From Macrostomum hystrix (lineage: Eukaryota; Platyhelminthes; Macrostomidae), in NCBI GenBank assembly GCA_950097015.1, contig CATNEN010000010.1:2682501-2746500 (forward strand): DNA of 64,000 nt, given 5' to 3'. The notes beneath the pieces are model-generated. The model ran no database searches, was not told the origin of the DNA, and saw nothing but the letters and a program-made list of their open reading frames with translations. The position numbers and the translations under genes are program-made. The stretch's first letter is position 1; the number at the start of each line of letters is the position of its first letter. This document shows positions 19,711-31,524 of the stretch, piece by piece.

Positions 19711-22700
19711 GTGAAAGAACACTTGAATATCTATTGCATACTGGATTCTCTGTTCAACACTAGGACTACCAAGCCATTTTGCCGCCCGTTTTTATACCAA
19801 GGGGGAGGGTTAAAACAATTTGGCAGCGCCTAAATGCTAACAGCGTTGGGTGGTGACTGATTGGTTGACTAGGCGAGGGTGTCCTGTGGTCGAGCTGAAT
19901 ATTTAGGCTTGATCGGTGAAATTAGAGAAATCCGCGTTAGGGTGTCCATACCCGGCGGAAAAATCTAAATTTCACGTCGATTTGAACCACGATTTCGACG
20001 TCGAAACTTTCGCGATCAGATGTCGAGAATGCGCCGTCGCATTTTCCACTATTGATGGCGGAAAGTCGACGTTCGGATGCAGCACAAGCAATTGTCGGGG
20101 GGAATTCCCCCTAGGTAGTTCTAGTGTTAATTATTCATTAACGATAGATTCAAATCTACAAAACAATTTTATGTGGTCATTTGATTTTCAGTTCCCACAT
20201 TCTATGAGATTGTCACAGAATTTTTTGCCTGCCTTAATGGTCTTCTGTGGTCTCAGAAATACGAAATCCTAGTTTCAAGGTCATTAGGCGCTCTGGAAGT
20301 TCCTTTTTTTAATTTTCGAGGTCATCAGGCTGTCTGGGGAATACTTCTTTCCTTTTTTCAAGGTCACGCGGTGGTCTTAAAGATTTTCAGCCTCCCGTCA
20401 CTCAAGGTCACCAGGCGTTCTAGGGATTTCCTTTTTTGTTTTCAAGGCAATTAGATGGACTTAGGATTTCCACTGTCATTAGTCCTGACTTTGATGGCAG
20501 GTCTGGATATTCCTACTCTCCCTTTTCACAAGGTCATCAGATTTCTGGGTACTCATTTCTCGATTATCTAACAGTATCCCCTCTAAGGCGTCCTCACTCT
20601 ACCGCTCTTCAACAGCAAGATTCACCGCAATGCGAATCCCAAAATTGCAGATTATTCGTGGCGGCATGGCTCACCTGGATGGCAAGATGCAGGTTGGCGA
20701 CATCCTGTTGAAGGTTAACGACGAATCGCCAGCAAACGGCGAGGAAGCAACTCGCCTAATTGAGGAGGCTCGGGGCAGCGTCTGCCTCACAGTTATGCGG
20801 TCAGTGCCGGCTTGCCCAACTACTGCATGCCAATAGCTCACAATACTCGTACCTATCACTCCAGGGCCTTCATCTCTTTCCTGTCATTCCTGTCATTACC
20901 CCTCTATCTGCTCCCTCGCCATCTATCTGCTCCCACCCCATATATCCGCTCCCATCTTATCTATCTGCTCACATCCTATCTATCTGCTCCCATCCCATCT
21001 ATCTGCTCCCATCCCATCTATCTGCTCCCACCCATCTATCTGCTCCCACCCCATCTTTCTGCTCCCACCGCATCTATCTGCTCCCATATCATCTATCTGC
21101 TCCCATTCCATCTATCTGCTCCCACCCCATCCCCACTCGCACTTCCACTCCGACCCCCATTTTGGACTTAGTGAATACTTATCAGATCACGTATACTATT
21201 AGTAATGAAAAACTCAGTTAGTTCTGCTTACATTAAAAGACTACGAAACTTTATGGACACTTACAAAGAGTCCTTCAGTGGAGTAATGCTCTTGAATATA
21301 TGCATGTTCTTTGTACACTACTGCCTATAATTGCAATAGTAGCGCTCTGAGAATATTTTGCCGGTTTTTAAACAGGCGAGAATTCAGTGAGCCGGCGCCA
21401 GTCAGACGGCACAGCCAATCAGCGGAGGAGGTGTCTATGACGTCATCATTGTTGCGGTTCCCTTCGCCGCCTACGGGCCAACATTGGATGTCATCGGCGT
21501 CGCCCTCCAGTTCCGCAAATTCAACTTCGTCGCGCGCTTCGGCGATGATGCCACACAGCCGCAGCTTCGATCTTCTGCTGACGACTCCGGACCGGCGGCC
21601 GGATTCGCTTTGGTTTGAGGCGTGAGTTCCTGCGTAGGGATGCGGCAGTGCTGCTCTTAGAGTCAGTTAGCTCCATCCATCTGTCAGCTCATTGCTGTTC
21701 CCACTTGTCTCTCCCTAAGCCTCTCCCTAATGTCCTCTAGGGCCTCTCCCCTCTCCTCTGCCCTCTTCCCTTCAGGGCCTCTCCCCTGAGTGTCCTTCAG
21801 GGCCTCTCCCCTGAGTGTCCTTGAGTGCCTCTCCCCTGAGTGTCCTTCAGGGCCTCTCCCCTGAGTGTCCTTCAGGGCCTCTCCCCTGAGTGTCCTTCAG
21901 TGCCTCTCCCCTGAGTGTCCTTCAGGGCCTCTCCCCTGAGTGTCCTTGAGTGCCTCTCCCCTGAGTGTCCTTAAGGGCCTCTCCCCTGAGTGTCCTTAAG
22001 TACCTTTTCTCTATGTCCTTGAGGGTCTCTCCATATGTCCTTCAGGGCCTCTCCATATGTCCTTCAGGGCCTCTACATATGTCCTTGAGGGTCTCTCCAT
22101 ATATCCTTCAGGCCTCTTCCCTATATCCTTCAGGGCCTCTCCATATGTCCTTGAGGGCCTCTCCATATGTCCTTGAGGGTCTCTCCATATGTCCTTGAGG
22201 GTCTCTCCATATGTCCTTGAGGGTCTCTCCATATGTCCTTCAGGGCCTCTTCATATGTCCTTGAGGGCCTCTCCATATGCCCTTCAGGGCCTCTTCCGTA
22301 TGCCCTTCGAAGCCTCTCCCATGCTCTCGTGTTATTTCGGCTTCTCCTAGTTTACCTTTTGCGCCTTCATTGACATTTCCTCATAGCCATCAGACCCTTT
22401 TCTGTCCCCTTTTAGGGTCTTTATCTACTAGCGAGCGGGCCGCTGCCCTCAGTCTTACCCTTCAGTGCTGCTTTTTCTGAGTGCCAGACCAGACCTCTTG
22501 TTCTGGATATCTCAGAACCTTGTCCATGTGCATAATGACAGATTGCAAGGCAACATCTAGAGTGCAAAGCATTGATTTGTCTTCTTGTCTATTGCCATCT
22601 TCTCACTTTCAAATTGGCAGGCTAGGCTTAGAAATATGTACTACAATTAGTCAGAACCTACTGCAACACAAAATAATGCACAGAATGTACTTTTAATACC

Positions 22701-23103
22701 CGGGTTCAACCGGTGCGTCTATTCCCTTTCACTTTTCTTGTCTCCTTTTGCTTTCCCATTTCCCTTCTTTTATCCCCGAAAGCAGATCGAGGGCCACTCC
22801 CTCCGCATGCCAACAATAATGCTCAATCGTGCTCATGCTCAGACTTGCGGCTTAGCGACCCCCGAGGATGCCTCAATCCATTCCGTGTTGCTCAGACCGC
22901 TCAATATGTGCGGAATCTACCGGTAAGGCCCGCCCTACCCTCATGCTATCCCCTGTGCGCCCTGTCTTCCTCTCTCCTGTTGTGTCAACTGTGGCCGTTA
23001 GCCTGGCTGCCGCACTGGTAGAATTATTAAAGTTAATCACAAACACACAGTGAGACAGCGGCTATGCGATATTTAATTCGCATGTACACTGTGCTCACTC
23101 ACA

Positions 23104-23134
<31 letters not shown>

Positions 23135-26100
23135 TGTCTGTCTGTGTTGACATTCCATTGCCAATGACGTAGTGAGTGCAGACTGCGGAGAACAGTCCAG
23201 AGCTTAGTCCGGCGGGGGGCGGGCGCCGCCGCGTGCACATTTGGTTGGAGACCATGGCAGCTAAAAATAGATGAAGCAGCCGTTATTAAGAGCATTAGAT
23301 TGCAATTGTTGGTCCGGCTGTGAGGACCAACAGGGATCGCTTAAGCCGAGCTACAAGATCTAGCTGGGCTGGAAAGCCTCAATTCTCAGCTAGATTTGCC
23401 GGCTCCATTCTCTGCTCTCTCTCTCTCTTAATTTTTTTATCACCCTACCTGACCGCAGTGGCGACAGCACTGACCTGTTTGGCTCATGCCAGCAGCAGCA
23501 GCAGCAGGAGCTGAGCTCGTCGCCTCCAGCCTCTCAACAGCAGCCCCGACTGCAGCTTCAGCACGACCGGGCCGTCTCTCTGCCGGCTGAGGTCACGCCC
23601 GCCTCCGCCGCCATGCCGGCCGCGTCGCTGCTGCCTCTCGGTGCGGGCGCACGGAACTCTCGGCCTACATCTTGGCACGAAGATCCGGCATCTTCAGATG
23701 TGCAGCAGCAGCAGCAGCCGATTCAGCAACAGCAACGTCCCAGACCATCGCCGCCGCCTCCTCCGCTGCCAGCTCGCTCCTCGCAGCCACTGCCACCCCA
23801 GTTGGCTCGTAAGCTCAGCGTACAGCTGCCTCTGCGCCAGCCGGCCCTCACTCAGCAGCAGCCACCTCCGCCACCTCCGCATCACAACCAAGCGCTGAGA
23901 AATCACCAGCGACACAGCTCCCTGATGCCGATGACCTCTGCCATGCAGCAGCAGACTCACAGGGCCCTGCGAGTTGCCCAGGATGACCGGCAGGGCGGCT
24001 TCCTGGCTCTCCAGGCGCTCCGCTCCTCCGGCGCTCCGAGCCGTCGCGGCCCTCTCCTAGCGCGCGCCTCTGACCCGGATGTGGCAGCCAGCCTTCTGGC
24101 CGCAGTCGAGGGCATCGCCTCCCCGCCGGAGATGGCAAGACGCGGCTCCGCTGACGATTACCTTGACGATTCCGCTGCCGATGAAGAAGCCAGCGCTGAC
24201 AGCATTGTTGACATTGTCAATGGCGACGGACCAGCCGGTGGCGAGGACGAGGAAGATGACGATGCGACAATTGTGGAAGACCAGGAGGTCCCCGCGGCAC
24301 CTTCGAGGTGGGTTCTCTTCGTTTGCTTTCACTTTGTCACTGCCGCCCTCAGCACCCAAGCAACATTCTTGATCGTCTCCCTAAATCCCTGATGGCTGGC
24401 ATGTTCGTGATCTCATGTCTAGTGTTGGCACACGGCCTGCAAGCACTATAATTGAACATTGCGGATCTTCATGGGCTTATGATTTATAGCTAAAATGCAT
24501 TTGTGGACTCCGCAATGTTTGCTATCGTAATTACCAGATAAGCTTCCTATCTAAACAGATTTTATGCCTATCTTCGTGATCTTCTGCGAGTTCGTGCTCA
24601 GTCTCGCAGTGCTCGGCCTTAGCTACAGAAAATTTGCTCTAGTCTCAAAGCTCAGTGTTACAATAACAAACAACAAATTTGTCACAATAGAATAGCGACA
24701 CTCCTGCTAGCTAGCCAGCCAGACTAGTGCTTTACTTTCGGCATTGTAGTAATGCTTCAACTTAGTTGGCTATTGTTGACCAGACTAAACACTTGTGCGT
24801 TACCCTCGATTCACTTTCTGTCGATTCAGTTTATTCGACATTGCTTTTTGTATGGGTAATGAGCAACCGAATGAGAGGGAGTGAATGGGTAATGACCAAC
24901 CGAATGAGAGGGAGTGAATGGGTAATGAGCAACCGAATGAGAGGGAGTGAACGGGTAATGACCAACCGAATGAGAGGGAGTGAATGGGTAATGAGCAACC
25001 GAATGAGAGGGAGTGAATGGGTAATGACCAACCGAATGAGAGGGAGTGTATGGGTAATGACCAACCGAATGAGAGGGAGTGTATGGGTATTGACCAACTG
25101 AATGAGAGGGAGTGAATGGGTAATGACCAACCGAATGAGAGGGAGTGAATGGGTAATGACCAACTGAATGAGAGGGAGTGAATGGGTAATGACCAACTGA
25201 ATGAGAGGGAGTGTATGGGTAATGACCAACTGAATGAGAGGGAGTGAATGGGTAATGACCAACTGCATGAGAGGGAGTGAATGGGTAATGACCAACTGAA
25301 TGAGAGGGAGTGAATGGGTAATGACCAACTGAATGAGAGGGAGTGAATGGGTAATGACCAACTGCATGAGAGGGAGTGAATGGGTAATGACCAACCGAAT
25401 GAGAGGGAGTGTATGGGTAATGACCAACTGAGAGGTGCTGTAAAGGTAATCAGCAACAATGCTACTGTCCTCTGTGACCCATTAAAATTATCGTCAGGAT
25501 TTTAAAAGTCTAAGTGCAAATGATTATCAAAAAAGAACCATTGTGAGAGGCTAGGAAATCTGAAAGGTGAATTTTCTGCTCATAATTCAGCTGCGTTGCT
25601 TTAAACAAGAATTCTCTGAGTAGCAAATAACTAGTTAGTCACGGGTCATCGTCGTCATCAAAGCAAACACGACCGATGGACACTAGAGTTGTGACCAAGC
25701 AACTGCTAGGACACAGTAAATATAGGCAAGAAATCTGTGAATTTATCACCTATTGCGACCTGTAAATCCATTAAAAAGCCCAAGCAAAACAGACATCTAA
25801 GAGCTTTTTCTAGTTCTCTCCGGTGTGCGGACTTAGTTTGCAAATTACGTAATTTGCAGTGCAAACAATTTCGCAGTATGAAGCAGTTTTTGTTCAAATA
25901 TTCGATTTGTTTTTCTGTCCCCAGCTGCGCCACTGTTGGTGGGTTGGGTTAGAATTATTCTTATTGAATTATTATATATAAAACTGGTGAAGTGGAAACC
26001 CCGCCGCTGCTGACATTTCTCTGCTCTCTATCGCCAGGTGTTGAGTGTGCTGCGCTTGAACGGCTCTAGGCGAAGAGTCGAAGGCAACGAGCAATGTGGA

Positions 26101-29100
26101 CTCAGATTGGTATAATAGGGGGGAGAGTGATTGTGAGGGCCGGGAGGCAGTGTTGAGTCCGGGGCTGGGACTGGAACTGTTTGATTGACGTCTGCAATGG
26201 GCCTGCCACTTTTCTCTGTCTCTGGCTGAGCGCACTCGCATTTAGCCTTGGTGGAAGCAGAGGGGGGGCAGTCCAGGTGTCTAAATGCCTTCAGACGCTG
26301 AAGTGCATTGCTGAGCTGGCTTGTCGCAGATGATTTGCACTTTTGTGTAGCATCCCGCTGGAGCTAGCAGTGGGTGCGTGAGAGTTCATACTATTTGGGG
26401 TGAAATTCTTCTCTTTCTATCTAGTTTTTAGGAAGTATGAGGGGGATATGGAACAGGGAGGGGGTGGGGGATTTTGCATTATCTATCTGTTATAACACCT
26501 GGGTCCAGAGCCTCATCAACACTGGCCACATCCAGAATCCATGAATAAGTATCCGGGATCTCCTAGCGTGCCAGATCTTACAGGCTCTCTTCCTGTTGTC
26601 TAGGAAAGCAGGAATTTAGGGATTATGGAAGTTCACTGCAAGCACTGCTAGCAGACAGTGTGCTTCTGAGCTGCTGTAGTTGCACTGTCTGCCCCAGCTA
26701 TTTGTTTGTTGTTTGACTTTCATTCTCTTTTGTGACGCTTTCTTTCCTTGTCGCCATCGTTCCCTTGAAATCATTCTTCCTAATGACCACCAAACCTGCT
26801 GGGTCTATCCTCTGGCCCTTCCACCTCTTCATCTGGCCCTTCCACCCCTTCATCTGGCGCTTCCACCCCTTCATCTGGCGCTTCCACCCCTTCATCTAGC
26901 ACTTCCACCCCTTCACCTGGCGCTTCCACCCCTTCATATGGCGCTTCCACCCCTTCATATGGCGCTTCCACCCCTTCATATGGCGCTTCCACCCCTTCAT
27001 CTAGCACTTCCACCCCTTCACCTGGCGCTTCCACCCCTTCATATGGCGCTTCCACCCCTTCATATGGCGCTTCCACCCCTTCATCTAGCACTTCCACCCC
27101 ATCCTCGGGCGCTTCCGCCGACTTCATTAGGCACCCGTAAAGTGTTTCACGCCAAAACGCCTCGCTATTGATTCAGATCGCCAACTTCGGCTGCCGACGA
27201 CAGTTCGTCCACCGATACGGCTCCGCCGGCCCTGCCGCCTCGTCGAAAATCATTCGGTCCACTATCGGCCTCCTACCCTGCCCTGCAGCCTCAGCAAAAG
27301 CAGCAGCAGCAGACCCCATCTCGCAGTCGCCCAGCGGAGCCCCTTGCGTCCCTGTCTGCAGCGGCGAACGGCCTGGCCGAGGCTGGCACCACAATACCTC
27401 GGGAAAAATATGCTCAGCAGATAAGGAAGGCTCAGATGTCCCTGTCGAGGTCAGTCAGCGGAGCCAAGGCACCGTCGGCTGCGGCTGCGGCGATGTCAAC
27501 ACCAACGCCCCCGGCTGTGCCGCCTCGACGAGGAGTTCGTGACTCGGCCAGGTGAGGTCTTTCGCGCTAGTTTTCAATGGACTTTTAGACACACCGGACA
27601 TACCGCATTTCCAATATCTGTCTACAGCTAGACAGCCTTTCTATTTTTCGGCACTCAGAATTCACTGGTGTTGCCTAGCAACGCATCAACAACAGAATGA
27701 AACACATCTGATGGCACTCAAACTATTGTTTGATTCAGCTATCTCCCTACGGCATCTGGTAGCTGTTTGCTCCCCCACTTACAATGCCTCCAAGCATTCC
27801 GGCTGCTCAGCATTCGCTTCAGTGGGATTCTCAAGTGGGCGTCACTCAATTCTCACTCTTCCCTATATATCTAGTCTTCTGTAATTCTACTTTGTGATTC
27901 AGCGCCATCTCTCAGAATAGTTGATTAACTTTCATGGGGGCCTGGAGGCGGCTTTAAATGGACAAGATTTTGTGCTTTTGTTTAACTGAGTTTTAGAAAT
28001 AAAGAAGATACAGAACCGATTCTGTATATAATATGTAAGTCATATTCTCTGATCAACGAGCTCAGAGAGGTGGCGTGAGTTGCGGCGCGGTTAACGCGTT
28101 TGCCACTCGCTCAAAGGTCCCTGAGTTCGGATCCGCGTCGAAGCCACGTTCATTTGAGAAGAGGCAGCGAAAATGTACACTGCCTGATGATGAGAAAGTC
28201 AGGGCAGATGTACAGTATCAGTGAGCATGTGTGCTCAGGAGTCAGCGGAATGGCCAGAATTGCCTCTCGCTGGCTGCAGGTCTTCTGTCACCAAATGATG
28301 TGTCAGGGCCCACAGCCCTCCTGCAAATATTCTCTAATCAGTGAGCTCAAGACACGGCGCTGGTCCATGTTTCTTGGCGCCTTTCTATTTTTTGTTGCTC
28401 TATTTTTAGCAGCTCGAAACACTATTCACACCGTTTGATTGACGTCTAAGATGAGGCAGATGAGCTTTGTGGGGGGTCGGGGCAATAGCGAGGACGGCAA
28501 TTAGAAAGTCCAGGGCTATTGGGAGCTGCACTAATTAGAGACCAATGTGACTTCCTGCTTTATAGCACACCATCTACAATAGATCTGTGTGTGTCTGTAC
28601 GGTGTGTCTGTTCGTGGTGTCTTTTCGTGGTGTCTGTTATGGGTGTCTGTTCTGGGTGTCTGTCTAGTTTTTTGTCTCGGCAATTTATTTTACTTTTTAA
28701 ACTTTTCTGGCATTGCAGCAACAGTTGATTGATTTCTCAGCTCCGATTGCTCACATGCTTACTAATAGTAGTCATTGTTGAGAAAGGAATGCAGCGTGAC
28801 TGCACCCAGGCGTGCCTCATTGCGGTCTTGAGGCCTAATTAGAAATTTCCGCAATAAGGCCGCCTTGGATGTGTTTCTTTACTCGGAGCTAACCGGGTAG
28901 AGACTCCGCCTGCCCGCCTGCCCGCCTGCCCGCCTGCCCGCCTGCCCGTCACTTGTGCTGTCTAGCTGTAAACTAGGCTGGGCGGGCTCTCTCTCGTTGG
29001 GCCTTTTTGGCTATTTTAGTTTGTCTCGGGTGAAGCCTGGCCGTGATTCATTTCTCTATTTTGCTGGCCTCGGTGATAGAGAAGCGGAAAGGCCCTGCTA

Positions 29101-30148
29101 ATTGAGCGGCGATAAGCGGTGTCCAGGCATTCCTCTCGTGCCTTGTGAAGGAATTCCACTGGCATTGTTTTTTTTCGAGTCATGCAGAGTTGGAGAACAC
29201 GCGGCCAGCTCACCAACTGTCCCTTGAACTAGCAACAGTCCCCAGAGTTCTGCTGTCGCTGTGAGAATCGATCTCTCTGGTTTCAAATTGATTCCAGTAT
29301 TTATTAATAGCGGAAGGGGCTTCTGGGCAAGTTTTCATACAAGTATATTGTACGGCTATGGTCCTGTCTGGCCAGATAGAATAACTCTCCCCCGGGTTCG
29401 GCTTTGGCCTGCTTTTTAGAATTGCCGCATTTCAGTCCGCTCTTTCCCTCTGCACAAGTTTTATTATTTATTATTTAGCTGGTCAGTTTCTACTCGCTGG
29501 ACAATTTCCTGACCTGCTCGACCTGCAATTTCCTGACCCCCTGCCCTGTTCCATTGCTATTAGAAGAGTCCCGAATGGCCGCCCACCCCCGACCCGCCCG
29601 CCCAACCTCATTTCTGGACAGTGCTGCACCTAGTTCTGGCCCGCTCTATCGCTATTTCTCTTTCCACTGAGTTTGCCCTGCCCTCTCTCGCTCTCAACTC
29701 TCTCTGCCTTCTTCAATTCTATCGCTTTCTCTCTGCTCAGCAAATACGCCGGCTTGAGTTATAGCCAGTTAGTTTAATTTTTAATAAAGTAGTTTTTAAA
29801 GCAGGATTTCATTTGCTCCTTAACTCAGATTTAGTCGCGAGGCTTCAGCCGCTAACCCCGGTGCCTATTACGGCATTCAGCAGCAGCAGCAGCAGCATCA
29901 ACGGCACACTCTGTCGTCTCCGCCGCCCAGAACACCTGGCAGCAGCAGCGCTTTCAACACCAGTGCCAGCGCCGGCGGAGGCAGCGGAATCAACAGCAGA
30001 CTGGTGTCGTCTCCGTCGCTCCAGCTGCCACTGTTTGCCATGCAGCAGTCCGGCGGCTCAAACTCCAATAATTCGGCCGTCAACGCTGAGGTGATTCACG
30101 AGCGCCAGATTCCCAATGTGCGAGACTTTGTCACCACCTATGAGCGCA

Positions 30149-30190
<42 letters not shown>

Positions 30191-31524
30191 GTGGTGGTGG
30201 TCTTAAAAGCGGGCGCGCAGCACCGGGGCCCGAGACACCGCGAGGCCACGTGTCAGATTTGTCACGCCGGTTCGAGCGCTCGGTCGGCGTCAACAACGGC
30301 GGCAGTCCGTCTTCTTTCCACGAGCTGCGGAACGCGTTTGACCAGGAACTGCGCTCGGCCTCTCGAACTGCTACCAACAATGCGACAGCGGCCACCGTCT
30401 CCTCGCCTTCCCCGGTTCCTTCAACCTCGCCTTTGCCAGAATCTTCGACGTCGCCATCGTCAGCACAGTCGCCCGCGCCTGCTGCAGCACCCGGCCAGCT
30501 CCCAGACGGAACGCCAACGCCCCCGCCTCCCGATGTGTCCACCCTGCCGCCGCAGCTTCCAGCAACGCCGCAGCAGCGGCAGCCGCAGCCGAAGCTGTCT
30601 ACAACTTCGCCAAAAACTTCGGCGAGGTCGAAAACTCACCAGCAGCAGAATGGCAATGACAGTGGAGCCGTTCCTGGCATAGCCAACACCGCCCCTCTGG
30701 CAACGCTCGACTCCTCCGAGGACGACACAGAGGCCGACAAAAACGCGTCAGTTGCTGCCGTTGCAGCTTCACCGAAAACCCCGACGCCGACTTCCTCGCC
30801 TGTCGCTTCACCAACGTCGTCACCGACGCTGGGCTTGGCCTCGCCCTACTGGCAGCAGCCGATGCTTATCACCCTGGAACGGAAGCGGCGGGCAGCCGCC
30901 GAAGCTGCCGCGGCCGCAGTTGTCGACGCTGCCAGCTCAAAGGCCGATGATGCCGATATGGACAACGAAGAACTGGCCCGTCGCCGAGAGCGCCTGTCCG
31001 AATCAATCGCTGAGAAGCTCGGCCAGCTTCACCGCAGCCGCTCCGAATTGCGAGACGAACTCGCCGCTGTGGACGCCGAGCTGCGGGGCCGTTGGCGCGG
31101 CCTCCTGGCAGAGCGGGGCTGCGACGCCGCCGAGCTGGAAGCCTTCGATCGCTACGTGGCCCGCGTCGGCCCAATGGTGCGGCTCCGCTGCCAGCTGGAC
31201 AGGCGGCGGCTGCGCATCGAGCACGCGCTGGACTCGGCGCCGACCAACCCGGAGGACCCGGAGCGGCGGGAGCTTGACAAGCGACGAGCGGAGCTGGACG
31301 CCAAGTTGGCCGAGGCCGACCGTCTTGGCGAGTCGGCGCTGCGCAATCAACTGGCCCTGCTGGCCGCGCTGGAGCGGACCCTGGAGGGTCGGGAGCTGCG
31401 TGAGTGCCGCTCAGCGCTGGAGCTTCGGCTCAGCCTGGCCGGCGAGGAGGAGGCGATGCGGGACCGGCTGGAGTGCGCCGAGGAGCAGCTGGAGGCGCTG
31501 CAGCATGCGGGAGCGGCCGGGTAG
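19558..31524 (+). CDS. SHROOM: Shroom-family actin/Rho-kinase scaffold (six exons)
   Basis: Shroom proteins recruit Rho-associated kinase to apical junctional actin and drive apical constriction of epithelia. Six exons (19558-19710, 20651-20799, 21376-21621, 23459-24307, 27177-27551, 29829-31524) join with consistent phases and total 3468 nt, giving 1155 residues. An N-terminal PDZ domain is split by intron 1: GLPLGLVLED is the ligand loop, and GVSVKE joins IIRGGMAHLDGK and MQVGDILLKVND. The middle is long, disordered and Gln/Pro/Ser-rich, with PPALPPRR and PPAVPPRRG motifs. The last about 180 residues match the Shroom-specific ASD2 coiled coil: LSESIAEKLGQLHRSRSELR, FDRYVARVGPMVRLRCQLDR, RLRIEHALD and ELDKRRAELDAKLAEADRL. 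PDZ plus terminal ASD2 is unique to Shroom. I could not identify the actin-binding ASD1 motif. Further 5' exons are possible. Confidence 0.88.
19758..20126. mobile_element. piggyBac-like MITE in Shroom intron 1
   Basis: Termini CACTAGGACTACC and GGTAGTTCTAGTG are inverted with one mismatch. The right flank is TTAA and the left TCAA, one change from the TTAA duplication that piggyBac elements make. The 369-bp interior has no transposase. The family is inferred from the terminus and duplication only. Confidence 0.6.
20280..20545 (+). repeat. Diverged ~60-bp repeats in Shroom intron 1
   Basis: About five diverged units begin with AAGGTCA(T/C)(C/T)AGG followed by a short variable stretch and a CCTTTTTT run. 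They are older than the other arrays in this gene. Confidence 0.6.
20651..20799 (+). CDS. SHROOM: Shroom exon 2 (second half of PDZ)
   Basis: Starts after AAAATTGCAG and ends at CG|GTCAGT with two bases of an Arg codon. Encodes MQVGDILLKVNDESPANGEE and the final PDZ helix and strand. Confidence 0.88.
20895..21135 (+). repeat. 17-bp minisatellite in Shroom intron 2
   Basis: About 14 units close to ATCTATCTGCTCCCATCC, varying at two or three positions. Confidence 0.85.
21376..21621 (+). CDS. SHROOM: Shroom exon 3
   Basis: Starts after TTTTTAAACAG with the base that completes Arg and ends GGC|GTGAGT. Ser/Pro-rich, including RRHSQSAEE and SRSFDLLLTTPDRRPD. Phase agrees on both sides. Confidence 0.8.
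21770..22330 (+). repeat. Two adjoining minisatellites in Shroom intron 3 (25 bp, then 22 bp)
   Basis: 21770-22005 repeats a 25-bp unit (CAGGGCCTCTCCCCTGAGTG plus TCCTT). 22010-22330 repeats a related 22-bp unit (GAGGGTCTCTCCATATGTCC plus TT). Shared CCTCTCC and TCCTT segments suggest the second array derives from the first. Confidence 0.88.
22786..22922 (+). other. SHROOM: Possible cassette exon in Shroom intron 3
   Basis: A 137-nt stretch lies between a good acceptor (pyrimidine tract then GAAAGCAG) and a good donor (CCG|GTAAGG). Spliced between exons 3 and 4, it would shift the frame and reach a TAA within about 12 codons. One other frame is fully open. It could be a poison exon, an exon of another isoform, or chance splice sites. 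Confidence 0.3.
23099..23133 (+). repeat. (CA)n microsatellite
   Basis: About 16 CA dinucleotides with one interruption, in Shroom intron 3. Confidence 0.95.
23459..24307 (+). CDS. SHROOM: Shroom exon 4 (Q/P-rich and acidic)
   Basis: Starts after CCTGACCGCAG and ends GAG|GTGGGT. Encodes GDSTDLFGSCQQQQQ, long Gln and Pro runs, and an acidic end (GGEDEEDDDATIVEDQ). Disordered linker in character. Confidence 0.82.
24850..25432 (+). repeat. 33-bp minisatellite in Shroom intron 4
   Basis: About 17 units of a 33-bp sequence (GTAATGACCAACTGAATGAG plus AGGGAGTGAATGG) with variants GAGCAACC and CTGCATG. The period is a multiple of three, so all frames stay open on the minus strand and produce spurious frames of about 200 codons. 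Confidence 0.95.
26810..27115 (+). repeat. 21-bp minisatellite in Shroom intron 4
   Basis: About 14 units of CTTCCACCCCTTCATATGGC plus G, with ATCTGGC, ACCTGGC and ATCTAGCA variants arranged in a repeating pattern. It ends 60 bp before exon 5. Confidence 0.93.
27177..27551 (+). CDS. SHROOM: Shroom exon 5
   Basis: Starts after CTATTGATTCAG, ends GCCAG|GTGAGG. The coding frame has no long ATG-started stretch and is identified by phase. It contains PPALPPRRKSFG and PPAVPPRRGVRD, both SH3-ligand-like, and the charged stretch IPREKYAQQIRKAQMSLSRS. Confidence 0.82.
28068..28330 (+). mobile_element. Possible second tRNA-derived SINE type in Shroom intron 5
   Basis: The start resembles a tRNA: GTGGC at the 5' side can pair with GCCAC about 70 nt later, and GAGTTCGGATCC resembles a B box. 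The body differs from the SINE at 14,125. No target duplication was identified, so this is tentative. Confidence 0.4.
28902..28952 (+). repeat. CCTGCCCG short tandem repeat
   Basis: Five or six copies of CCCGCCTG in Shroom intron 5. Confidence 0.85.
29829..31524 (+). CDS. SHROOM: Shroom exon 6 (poly-Gly linker and ASD2)
   Basis: Starts after CTCCTTAACTCAG, in phase with exon 5, and runs to TAG. A run of about 18 glycines is followed by a Pro/Ser/Thr-rich linker and the terminal ASD2 coiled coil (nt about 30,960-31,500), the Rho-kinase-binding module. Confidence 0.88.
30150..30204 (+). repeat. GGC/GGT codon run (poly-Gly) in Shroom exon 6
   Basis: About 18 consecutive Gly codons, first pure GGC and then GGT. 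A likely length-variable trinucleotide repeat within coding sequence. Confidence 0.95.

Noticed and set aside
24800-25459. 219- and 198-codon minus-strand frames
   Set aside because: They are artefacts of a 33-bp minisatellite whose period is divisible by three, lying in a Shroom intron.
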